Of a stretch of 64,000 nt of DNA, positions 57,096 to 64,000 are shown one piece after another (within the stretch, counting starts at the first letter, position 1; each line of letters begins with the position of its first letter). This DNA comes from Erwinia persicina (GTDB taxonomy: Bacteria; Pseudomonadota; Gammaproteobacteria; Enterobacterales; Enterobacteriaceae): assembly GCF_014838825.1 (NCBI RefSeq), contig NZ_JACYMO010000003.1:62001-126000 (forward strand), written 5' to 3'. Both the position numbers and the translations under genes were made by a program. The notes under the pieces were generated by a model, which was not told the DNA's origin, did no database searches, and saw only the letters and a list, made by a program, of their open reading frames with translations.

Positions 57096-58532
57096 ATGAA
57101 TCAAAGCTATCAGGTTGCGTCGCACTTTTATGATGAGATGTTGCTGAAGGACGGGCGCTATCGTGGACATTATCGGGAATACTGGCAGTGGCTTCAGCAG
57201 GCTGACCAGCAGGCCATTGCGCGCAAGCGCGAAGAGGCCGCGCTGTTATTTCATCGTTTAGGGATCACCTTCAACGTCTACGGCGAGGACGGAGGGGAAG
57301 AAAGACTGATCCCGTTCGACAGCGTTCCGCGCATTATCCCCGCCGGGGAATGGGCGATGCTCGACAAGGGTATCCGCCAGCGCGTGCAGGCGCTGAACGC
57401 CTTTCTGCACGACATCTATCACGATCAGCGCATCCTGAAGGCGGGGATCATCCCGGCGGAACAGGTGCTGGTCAACGACCAGTATCAGCCCTGTATGCAG
57501 GGGCTGAACCTGCATCGCGATCTTTACGCGCACATTATTGGCGTGGATATGGTCCGCAACAGCGACGGCGAATATTACGTGCTGGAAGACAACCTGCGCA
57601 CCCCGTCCGGCGTCTCCTATATGCTGGAAAACCGCAAAATGATGATGCGCCTGTACCCGGAGCTGTTTGCCGATCGGCGTATCGCTCCCGTCGAGCGCTA
57701 CCCGTCGCTGCTGTTACAGACCCTGCGCGAAAGCTCGCCCGTTAACGATCCGGTGGTGGTGGTATTAACCCCTGGCCGCTTTAACAGCGCCTACTTTGAA
57801 CACAGCTTCCTCGCCCAGCAGATGGGCGTTGAGCTGGTGGAAAGCGCCGATCTGTTTGTCAAAGACGGGGCGGTGCTGATGCGCACCACTGCCGGCCCCT
57901 GCAAGATCGACGTGATCTACCGCCGGGTGGATGATGCTTTTCTCGATCCGTTAGCCTTCCGGCCGGATTCGATGCTGGGCGTACCGGGACTGCTGTCCGT
58001 TTATCGTGCGGGAAATGTGGTCCTCGCCAACGCCATCGGCACCGGCGTGGCCGATGACAAGTCGATCTACCCCTACGTCCCCGATATGGTGCGCTTCTAT
58101 CTTAATGAGGACCCGATCCTTAACAACGTGCCCACCTGGCAGTGCCGCCGGCCGGATGAGCTCTCCTGGGTGCTGGCTAACCTTGAAAAACTGGTGGTGA
58201 AAGAGGTTCACGGCGCGGGGGGCTACGGCATGCTGATTGGACCGGTGGCCAGCAGGCAGCAGCTGGCGGATTTCCGTGCGCTGCTGATCGCCCGGCCGCA
58301 AAACTACATTGCGCAGAATACGCTGGCGCTTTCCACCTGCCCGACGTTTGTGGAAACGGGCCTGGCTCCGCGCCATATTGACCTGCGGCCCTTTGCCCTC
58401 AGCGGCGCGGATATCCGCCTGGTGCCCGGCGGGCTGACCCGCGTGGCGCTGACGGAGGGATCGCTGGTGGTGAACTCGTCGCAGGGCGGCGGTACCAAGG
58501 ACACCTGGGTTCTGGAGGATGACGCATGCTGA
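57096..58532 (+). CDS. Circularly permuted ATP-grasp type 2 protein (putative peptide ligase)
   Basis: 478 aa, the usual size for CP_ATPgrasp_2 (formerly DUF404/DUF407). Conserved parts are YDEMLLKDGRYRGHYREYW, GEWAMLDKGIRQRVQALNAF (about 84-103), VDMVRNSDGEYYVLEDNLR (about 150-168), SVYRAGNVVLANAIGTGVAD, LVVKEVHGAGGYGM and the C-terminal SQGGGTKDTWVL. The family is predicted to use ATP to form an amide or peptide bond on an unknown substrate. Its stop overlaps the alpha-E start by 7 bases. The neighbouring genes are the set known to travel with it. Confidence 0.9.
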   Translation: MNQSYQVASHFYDEMLLKDGRYRGHYREYWQWLQQADQQAIARKREEAALLFHRLGITFNVYGEDGGEERLIPFDSVPRIIPAGEWAMLDKGIRQRVQALNAFLHDIYHDQRILKAGIIPAEQVLVNDQYQPCMQGLNLHRDLYAHIIGVDMVRNSDGEYYVLEDNLRTPSGVSYMLENRKMMMRLYPELFADRRIAPVERYPSLLLQTLRESSPVNDPVVVVLTPGRFNSAYFEHSFLAQQMGVELVESADLFVKDGAVLMRTTAGPCKIDVIYRRVDDAFLDPLAFRPDSMLGVPGLLSVYRAGNVVLANAIGTGVADDKSIYPYVPDMVRFYLNEDPILNNVPTWQCRRPDELSWVLANLEKLVVKEVHGAGGYGMLIGPVASRQQLADFRALLIARPQNYIAQNTLALSTCPTFVETGLAPRHIDLRPFALSGADIRLVPGGLTRVALTEGSLVVNSSQGGGTKDTWVLEDDAC

Positions 58533-59455
58533 GTCGCACGGCCAGTGGCCTGTACTGGATGGCGCGCTATTTAGAGCGTGCGGAAAATATTGCCCGGGTG
58601 CTTGACGTCACCAACCGTCTGTCACTGATGCCGGTGCGCGGCAGCCATAATAATGAGCTGCGCGTGCCGCTTAATCTGACCAGTACCGATGAGCTTTACT
58701 GGTCGGTCAGCGAACAGCTGACCATGTCGCAGCTGTTCCACTTTTTTGCGCTTGATGAGCGCAATCCCGCCAGTATTTACAACTGCTGGCAGTCGGCCTG
58801 GAACAATGCGCATGCCGTGCGCGGCAGCCTGTCGTCCGAGGTGTGGGAGAGCATTAATTCCAGCTGGATCGAGCTGCGTAAACTGCGACATAACGGTGTC
58901 AGCAGCGGCGGGGCGGATGCGTTTTTCGACTGGGTCAAAGAGCGTTCACACCTGTTTCGCGGCGCGATGTTTGGCACCCTGATGCGCGGCGATGCGATGA
59001 GCTTTATCCGCCTCGGCACGCTGCTGGAGCGTGCGGACTGCACGGCGCGTCTGCTGGATGTGTATCAGTATCTCAGTGATGAAGATGACGACACGGTACG
59101 TGAATATTACCGGCTGGATACGCTGCTGCGCTCGGTGTCAGCGCGTGAGGCGTACCACACTATCTACAAGCAGCAGCTGGCGGCCGACGGCGTAAACGAA
59201 ATGCTGATCCTGCGCGAGGAGAGCCCGCGATCGCTGCGATCCTGCCTGGATGAAATTGCCAATCAGCTCAACCTGATCGGCAACAGCGGTGAAGATCGCC
59301 CGCGCTATCTGCTGACCGTTCTCCATGCCCAGCTGCGTTACAGCAGCTGGGAATCTCTGATGAGCGACGGGCTGCATGTCTGGCTGCAGGCTTTTCTCAG
59401 CGAGCTGGGCAGGATTGCCGAGAGCATTCATCACACCTATCTGGAGGCGAAATAA
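58526..59455 (+). CDS. Alpha-E domain-containing protein
   Basis: 309 aa, all-helical (formerly DUF403). It begins MLSRTASGLYWMARYLERAE, the hallmark of the family, and carries FRGAMFGTLMRGDAMSFIRL and LGTLLERADCTARLLDV. It may form a partner or scaffold of the ATP-grasp enzyme; no enzyme activity is known. Its start lies inside the ATP-grasp 3' end and its stop TAA overlaps the transglutaminase ATG, so translation is probably coupled in all three. Confidence 0.9.
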   Translation: MLSRTASGLYWMARYLERAENIARVLDVTNRLSLMPVRGSHNNELRVPLNLTSTDELYWSVSEQLTMSQLFHFFALDERNPASIYNCWQSAWNNAHAVRGSLSSEVWESINSSWIELRKLRHNGVSSGGADAFFDWVKERSHLFRGAMFGTLMRGDAMSFIRLGTLLERADCTARLLDVYQYLSDEDDDTVREYYRLDTLLRSVSAREAYHTIYKQQLAADGVNEMLILREESPRSLRSCLDEIANQLNLIGNSGEDRPRYLLTVLHAQLRYSSWESLMSDGLHVWLQAFLSELGRIAESIHHTYLEAK

Positions 59456-60255
59456 TGAAGCTGACCATTGCGCATAAAACCTGTTTCAGCTATCAGAGCA
59501 TGGTGCGGCAGAGCACACAGTACCTGCGGCTGACGCCGCAGAATTCGGTGCATCAGCAGATTATTTCCTGGGATCTGCTGCTGCCGGAAGAGGCGATCTG
59601 CACCACCGATACCTGGGGCAACGTGCTGCACGTCCTGACCCTCGACCGCCCGCATCAGGAAATTGAGATTGAAGCGCGTGGTGTGGTCGACATTCTGGAC
59701 GAGGGGGACAGCGCACCGGACCCTGACTGTACGCTGTCGCCGCTGGTGTTCCTGCGCCACAGCCCGCTGACCCAGCCCGATGCGGAGATCGTTCACTTCG
59801 CCCGCCGCTATTACCGTGAAGAGTCCCCGCTGGTCAGTCTGGAGCGCCTGATGGGGGAGCTGCTGTTGAAAATGCCCTATCAGCCGGGCAGTACGCTGGT
59901 CACCGATCCTGCGGCAAAAGTTTTCGCGGCGGGTAGCGGGGTATGTCAGGATCACAGCCACGTCTTTCTCGCCTGCTGTCGCAGCCTGCATATCCCCGCT
60001 CGTTATGTGAGCGGCTATCTGTATACTGATCACGTGGAACATGTGGCGACGCACGCCTGGGTGGAAGCCTGGGTGGACGGCAGCTGGCACAGTTTCGATA
60101 TCACCAACAATACCCGCAGCACGCGTCAGCATCTGAAGCTGGCGGTGGGCGTGGACTATCTGGATGCCTGCCCGGTGCGTGGCATGCGCCTGGGCGGCGG
60201 CAGCGAAAATATGCAGGCAGTGGCTGCGGTGCAACTGGTGTTTTCGCAGCAGTAA
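59455..60255 (+). CDS. Transglutaminase-like cysteine peptidase (bacterial N-terminal region)
   Basis: 266 aa. The N-terminal Bact_transglu_N beta domain (about 1-80, MKLTIAHKTCFSYQSMVRQS, LRLTPQN) is followed by the transglutaminase-like core. The catalytic triad is visible: Cys in AGSGVCQDHSHVF (about 163), His in VATHAWVEAWV (about 202), Asp in SWHSFDITN (about 218). No signal peptide is seen, so it acts in the cytoplasm. By fold it should hydrolyse or transfer on an amide bond, perhaps one made by the ATP-grasp protein. Confidence 0.92.
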   Translation: MKLTIAHKTCFSYQSMVRQSTQYLRLTPQNSVHQQIISWDLLLPEEAICTTDTWGNVLHVLTLDRPHQEIEIEARGVVDILDEGDSAPDPDCTLSPLVFLRHSPLTQPDAEIVHFARRYYREESPLVSLERLMGELLLKMPYQPGSTLVTDPAAKVFAAGSGVCQDHSHVFLACCRSLHIPARYVSGYLYTDHVEHVATHAWVEAWVDGSWHSFDITNNTRSTRQHLKLAVGVDYLDACPVRGMRLGGGSENMQAVAAVQLVFSQQ

Positions 60256-60273
60256 TCTTTTACCGGACTCACT

Positions 60274-60984
60274 ATGACCTATTGTGTAGCTATGCGCTTA
60301 TCGTCAGGGATGATTTTCGTTTCCGATTCCCGAACCAATGCGGGCGTGGATCATATTTCCTCGTTTCGTAAGCTCCATGTTTTTCAGCAGGACGGCGAAC
60401 GGACCCTGGTACTGCAAAGCGCCGGTAATCTGGCGACCACCCAGAGCGCATTAAGCCTGCTGCGGCGCAGCTGCGAGGACGGAAAGCAGCCCAGCCTGAT
60501 GAACGCCACCAATATGTACGATGTGGCGCTGCTGGTTGGCGAGACGCTGCGTTCGGTGATCAAACGCGACGGTGAAGAGTTTGGTGGCACGCTGATGCTG
60601 GGCGGGCAAATCAGGGGCGAAGAGCCCAGGCTGTTTCAGATCTACCCGCAGGGCAACTTTATTGAGGCCAGCACCGATACGCCCTATTTTCAGATAGGGG
60701 AAAGCAAGTACGGCAAACCGATTATCGACCGCGTGCTGCGCTATGACACGCCGCTCGACCAGGCGATGCAGTGCGCGCTGATCTCCATGGATTCTACACT
60801 GGCCAGTAATATTTCGGTCGGGCTGCCGCTGGACGTGATGGTCTATCCGGCCGACAGCTACAGCAGTATGCAGCAGTACCACATTACGGAAAAACACCCC
60901 TATTTTTCCCAGATCCGCCAGCTCTGGAGCAGCGGTTTGCTGAGCGTTTTTTCACAGCTTCCGCCGCTGGAGCTCGACGAGTAA
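60274..60984 (+). CDS. Anbu, proteasome-like beta-subunit peptidase
   Basis: 236 aa, 18 bp after the transglutaminase gene. An Ntn-hydrolase of the proteasome/HslV superfamily: MTYCVAMRLSSGMIFVSDSR places the candidate nucleophile Thr2 right after the removable Met, with Asp18 (VSDSRTN) and Lys33 (SFRKLHVF) in catalytic positions. LVLQSAGNLATTQS and FGGTLMLGGQI are also typical. Anbu particles form open helical rings in structures reported for other bacteria; the substrate is unknown. It always tends to be found with ATP-grasp, alpha-E and transglutaminase genes. Confidence 0.9.
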   Translation: MTYCVAMRLSSGMIFVSDSRTNAGVDHISSFRKLHVFQQDGERTLVLQSAGNLATTQSALSLLRRSCEDGKQPSLMNATNMYDVALLVGETLRSVIKRDGEEFGGTLMLGGQIRGEEPRLFQIYPQGNFIEASTDTPYFQIGESKYGKPIIDRVLRYDTPLDQAMQCALISMDSTLASNISVGLPLDVMVYPADSYSSMQQYHITEKHPYFSQIRQLWSSGLLSVFSQLPPLELDE

Positions 60985-61010
60985 CCTGTAGCCCCTCCCT
61001 GTTCTTTCAG

Positions 61011-61036
61011 GGCTGACCGCGTTTTGCGGTCAGTCC
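61011..61036. terminator. Hairpin after the Anbu gene
   Basis: CTGACCGC / GCGGTCAG is a perfect 8-bp stem around GTTTT. No T tail. It lies 27 bases past the Anbu stop and is like the T-loop hairpins seen elsewhere, but here between co-directional genes. Confidence 0.5.
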
Positions 61037-61137
61037 GCTTCCCGCCAAATCAGCGCATCTTTCTCCTGTCATTTTCCTGACACGCTATCGTCATCCGGGC
61101 TGGTTAGTGTGCCGTTAAAACACCCGGAGGCTAACCT

Positions 61138-62859
61138 GTGTTTACTATCGAACGCGTACTGGACGACCTGAGTCCCGGTCATGACACCCCCTCCTGGCAG
61201 AAAAGCGTGCTGCGCCGCCTGCTTCATGAAAAAGAGTTCCAGCAGTTCAACCAGCGCAACCGTCACCTGAAAGGGCTGGATATGGTGGAGCAGGTGCTGG
61301 AATACATGGACGTCAGCTGCGAACTCAGTGAACGCGACCTGGAGCAGATCCCCAGCAGGGGCCCGGTGGTGATTGTTGCCAACCATCCGCTGGGAACCCT
61401 GGATGGTCTGGCGCTGCTGCACGCGGTGTCACAGGTGCGGCGCGACGTCAAAATTGTGACCAACCGCCTGCTGCACTGCCTTGAGTCCCTGAGCAGCCTG
61501 ATGGTGCTGGTGGACAACATGGGTAACCGTACCAGCCGCCATCAGGTGGGACAGATGCAGGAGCAGCTGGAAAACCAGGGGGTGCTGATCTTCTTCCCGG
61601 CGGGGGAGGTTTCCCGCTTTGGCAGCAAAGGCATCAAAGATGGTAAATGGAGCCACGGCTTCCTGCGCCTGGCCGCCCGCTTCCGGGCACCGGTTGTCCC
61701 CATTCATATCAGCGGACGCAACAGCGCGCTGTTCTATCTCACCTCGAAAATTTACCAGCCACTGTCGATGCTGCTGCTGGTACGGGAAATGTTCGGCAAC
61801 CGCGGCGCGCGGCTGAAGCTCAAAATCGGTAAACGCATCCCCTATGCCAGCTGGCACGATGGCCGTACCCCGGCGAAGGAGCTGGCCGCGCGTTTTCGCC
61901 GCCACCTGTACCGCATCGGCCAGGGCAAATCAGCGCTGTTTCAGACTGAGGCGGCCATCGCACGTGCTGAAGATCGTGCCGTGCTGAAACGGGCGCTGGC
62001 GGGCTGTGAAGTGCTCGGTCAGCTGCCGGATGGCAAAATGATCTACCTGTACCGCCGTCAGGGAGAGGACTATGTGCCCATACTGCGGGAACTGGGCCGA
62101 CTGCGCGAAATCGCCTTCCGGGCGGTGGGTGAGGGCAGCGGCACGCGACGCGATCTGGATGATTACGACGACGACTACTATCACCTGATTTTATGGGATG
62201 AAGAGGCACTGGATATCGTTGGGGCCTATCGCTTTATCCCCACCGCCGAACAGTTTGAACGCAAAGGCTTTGAGGGCATCTACAGCCACAGCCTGTTCCA
62301 TTACGATCACCAGATGAACCCGGTGCTGATGCAGGGTATTGAGCTGGGCCGCAGCTTTATTCAGCCCGCCTACTGGGGCAAGCGTGGCCTGGATTACCTG
62401 TGGATGGGGATCGGGGCTTATCTGGCGAAATACCCCCAGTACCGCTATCTGTTTGGTCCGGTCTCTATCTCGGGCGGCCTGCCGCTGGCGGCGCGCGACC
62501 TGCTGGTGGCCTTCTACCGGCTCTACTTTGCCCCGACGCTGCCGCTGGCCACCTCCCGCCGCCCTTATCCGGCCTCGCTGCCGGACGTTCTGGCGCAGTT
62601 TAGCGGCGATAACTACAGTGAGGATCTCAAGCGCCTCAAGCGCCTGTTAAGCAATATGGGCACCGGGATCCCCCCGCTTTACAAACAGTATTCTGAACTC
62701 TGTGAGGCCGGCGGGGTGCAGTTCATTGACTTCGGCAGCGACCCCGACTTCAATCACTGTATCGACGGGCTGGTGCTGGTGGATCTCACCCGGCTAAAAG
62801 AGAGCCGCTTCCAGCGCTACATCGCCATCCATCACCCTGAGGAGAGGGTGGCCGGCTGA
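61138..62859 (+). CDS. olsF: Bifunctional acyltransferase, OlsF-type ornithine lipid synthase (putative)
   Basis: 573 aa from a GTG start at 61138 behind CCCGGAGGC. The N-terminal PlsC-like O-acyltransferase (about 60-265) has ANHPLGTLDG (near 81) and FFPAGEVSRFGS (near 152). The C-terminal GNAT-type N-acyltransferase (about 300-480) has VGAYRFIPTAEQFER, ELGRSFIQPAYWGKRGLDYLW and YRYLFGPVSISGGLP, as in OlsB/hemolysin-type enzymes. This fusion is OlsF of Serratia, which makes phosphorus-free ornithine lipids on its own. Alternative: a lyso-lipid acyltransferase with another acyl acceptor. It may respond to phosphate limitation, but I see no clear Pho box. Confidence 0.8.
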   Translation: MFTIERVLDDLSPGHDTPSWQKSVLRRLLHEKEFQQFNQRNRHLKGLDMVEQVLEYMDVSCELSERDLEQIPSRGPVVIVANHPLGTLDGLALLHAVSQVRRDVKIVTNRLLHCLESLSSLMVLVDNMGNRTSRHQVGQMQEQLENQGVLIFFPAGEVSRFGSKGIKDGKWSHGFLRLAARFRAPVVPIHISGRNSALFYLTSKIYQPLSMLLLVREMFGNRGARLKLKIGKRIPYASWHDGRTPAKELAARFRRHLYRIGQGKSALFQTEAAIARAEDRAVLKRALAGCEVLGQLPDGKMIYLYRRQGEDYVPILRELGRLREIAFRAVGEGSGTRRDLDDYDDDYYHLILWDEEALDIVGAYRFIPTAEQFERKGFEGIYSHSLFHYDHQMNPVLMQGIELGRSFIQPAYWGKRGLDYLWMGIGAYLAKYPQYRYLFGPVSISGGLPLAARDLLVAFYRLYFAPTLPLATSRRPYPASLPDVLAQFSGDNYSEDLKRLKRLLSNMGTGIPPLYKQYSELCEAGGVQFIDFGSDPDFNHCIDGLVLVDLTRLKESRFQRYIAIHHPEERVAG

Positions 62860-62875
62860 CCCCGCCCGCCACCTG

Positions 62876-62908
62876 AAAAAGAACCCGCCATGACGGGTTC
62901 TTTTATTT
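62876..62908 (+). terminator. Rho-independent terminator after olsF
   Basis: AAAGAACCCG pairs with CGGGTTCTTT (10 bp, 6-nt loop) and is followed by TATTT. It separates the olsF unit from the malonate decarboxylase operon. Confidence 0.85.
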
Positions 62909-62968
62909 CCCTGCCCGGTCAGCACGAAAAAATTGTGACCTCGCCCTGAAAATGAATTCTCTAATACA

Positions 62969-62993
62969 TTGATAAAATTACCTTTTTTATCAA
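62969..62993. promoter_or_regulatory. Inverted repeat upstream of mdcA, candidate operator
   Basis: TTGATAAAA and TTTTATCAA are perfect 9-bp arms spaced by 7 bases (25 bp total), about 122 bp before the mdcA ATG. AT-rich and without G-C stem, it suits a dimeric regulator such as MdcR/MdcY or a GntR/LysR type better than a terminator. The regulator itself is not in the window. Confidence 0.5.
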
Positions 62994-63114
62994 CTGTTAC
63001 TCCATGTGTAATGTTTGATACGCCGGACGTAATTGTTTGAACGCCTTGTTTGGGTGCAGACTCGTCATCAGACTGAAGCATCCCTGACAGGATGCACTTA
63101 CAGGAGGTTTTATC

Positions 63115-64000
63115 ATGATTTCCCACCCGTCCCCCCGTGTCTGGGATACGCGCCGCCGTGAAAAACAGCGCCGTATTGCCAGCCTGGGTCTGAACAATAA
63201 AATCCTGCCTACGGGCGATCTGGTTGCCATGCTGGAAAAACTGATCGTGCCCGGCGATCGCGTGGTTATGGAAGGGAATAACCAAAAGCAGGCGGATTTC
63301 CTTTCCCGATCGCTGGCGCAGGCGGATCCGAAAAAGCTGCACGATCTGCATATGATCATGCCGAGCGTCGGCCGCAGCGAACACCTGGATATCTTCGAAA
63401 AGGGCATCGCCCGCAAGCTTGATTTCTCCTTCTCCGGCACCCAGAGCCTGCGTATCTCGCAGCTGCTGGAAGACGGACAGCTGGAAATCGGGGCCATTCA
63501 CACCTACATCGAACTTTACTCGCGGCTGTACGTTGATCTGATCCCGAACGTAGCGCTGGTCGCCGGTTTCAAAGCCGACCGCAAAGGTAACCTCTACACC
63601 GGTCCCAGCACCGAAGACACCCCCGCTCTGGTGGAAGCCGCCGCGTTCCATGACGGCATTGTTATCGCTCAGGTCAATGAACTGGTCGACGACGAGTGCG
63701 ATCTGCCGCGCGTGGATATCCCGGGATCCTGGATCGACTTTGTCGTCGTGGCCGACAGGCCGTTCTTTATCGAGCCGCTGTTTACCCGCGATCCGCGCCT
63801 GATCAAGCAGGAACACGTGCTGATGGCGATGCTGGCGATCAAAGGTATTTACGCTGAGCACCAGGTGCAGTCGCTGAACCACGGGATTGGTTTTAACACT
63901 GCGGCCATTGAGCTGCTGCTGCCCACTTACGGCGAACAGCTGGGTCTGAAAGGCAAAATCTGTCGCCACTGGACGCTGAACCCGCATCCGACCCTGATCC
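63115..64000 (+). CDS. mdcA: Malonate decarboxylase subunit alpha, N-terminal part
   Basis: The first 295 codons are present and the frame is still open at the window edge; the family is about 550 aa. ATG at 63115 follows CAGGAGG. RVWDTRRREKQRRIASLG, TGDLVAMLEKLIVPGDRV and DRVVMEGNNQKQADFLSRSL match MdcA, a CoA-transferase-like subunit that swaps acetyl for malonyl on the acyl carrier protein MdcC. The rest of the operon (mdcB/G, C, D, E, H, transporter) should lie to the right. Growth on malonate is the expected trait. Confidence 0.93.
   Translation, partial: MISHPSPRVWDTRRREKQRRIASLGLNNKILPTGDLVAMLEKLIVPGDRVVMEGNNQKQADFLSRSLAQADPKKLHDLHMIMPSVGRSEHLDIFEKGIARKLDFSFSGTQSLRISQLLEDGQLEIGAIHTYIELYSRLYVDLIPNVALVAGFKADRKGNLYTGPSTEDTPALVEAAAFHDGIVIAQVNELVDDECDLPRVDIPGSWIDFVVVADRPFFIEPLFTRDPRLIKQEHVLMAMLAIKGIYAEHQVQSLNHGIGFNTAAIELLLPTYGEQLGLKGKICRHWTLNPHPTLI

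Overview
The window is a chromosomal segment of about 57% GC (estimated by eye) from a member of the Enterobacterales. The backbone gene order (cca-ygiM-ygiF-glnE-hldE-ubiK-ribB-ygiD-ygiC-ygiB-tolC-nudF-yqiB-cpdA-yqiA-parE ... parC-plsC-ftsP ... dkgA-yqhD-yqhC ... yghB-metC-exbB-exbD ... yghA) matches the 65-69 min region of Escherichia coli. Protein divergence, an ERIC-type repeat and the accessory genes (dat-ddc, Csu-type pili, an Anbu cluster, malonate decarboxylase) fit Erwiniaceae (Erwinia/Pantoea relatives). That placement is inference; no 16S or marker search was possible.

Region 1 (1-19944) is nearly all housekeeping. It covers tRNA end repair (cca), polyphosphate and nitrogen control (ygiF, glnE), LPS heptose synthesis (hldE), ubiquinone assembly (ubiK), riboflavin synthesis under an FMN riboswitch (ribB), an ERIC element, the TolC efflux duct, the nudF-yqiB-cpdA-yqiA-parE series, a small zinc-ribbon ORF, a LysR regulator and the quinone pair mdaB/ygiN. 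Region 2 (20077-25569) is an insertion between the parE and parC blocks. It holds an orphan periplasmic protein resembling cyclohexadienyl dehydratase and a fructose-type PTS with a class II aldolase and a PRD regulator.

Region 3 (25973-43160) returns to backbone genes (parC, plsC, ftsP, dkgA, yqhD, yqhC, yghB, metC, exbBD, yghA). It is interrupted by dat-ddc (1,3-diaminopropane synthesis) and a citrate-type MHS symporter. Region 4 (43213-55758) is a surface and signalling block: a five-gene Csu-type chaperone-usher operon facing a MHYT-GGDEF-EAL cyclic-di-GMP protein, then ydcR, ylaC, an LprI-like secreted protein, and a membrane-anchored ToxR-like regulator overlapping a small ToxS-like partner.

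Region 5 (56157-64000) carries a YjlB-like cupin, the tightly coupled ATP-grasp / alpha-E / transglutaminase / Anbu-peptidase cluster, a bifunctional OlsF-type acyltransferase and the first 295 codons of malonate decarboxylase alpha. The Anbu cluster is the best candidate for an incompletely described system: a putative peptide ligase, a helical partner, a papain-like transglutaminase-fold peptidase and a proteasome-like Ntn hydrolase in one apparent operon.

Nearly every convergent gene junction carries a GC-rich hairpin, and several of these share a T-rich loop (TTTTCC) instead of a classical T tail.
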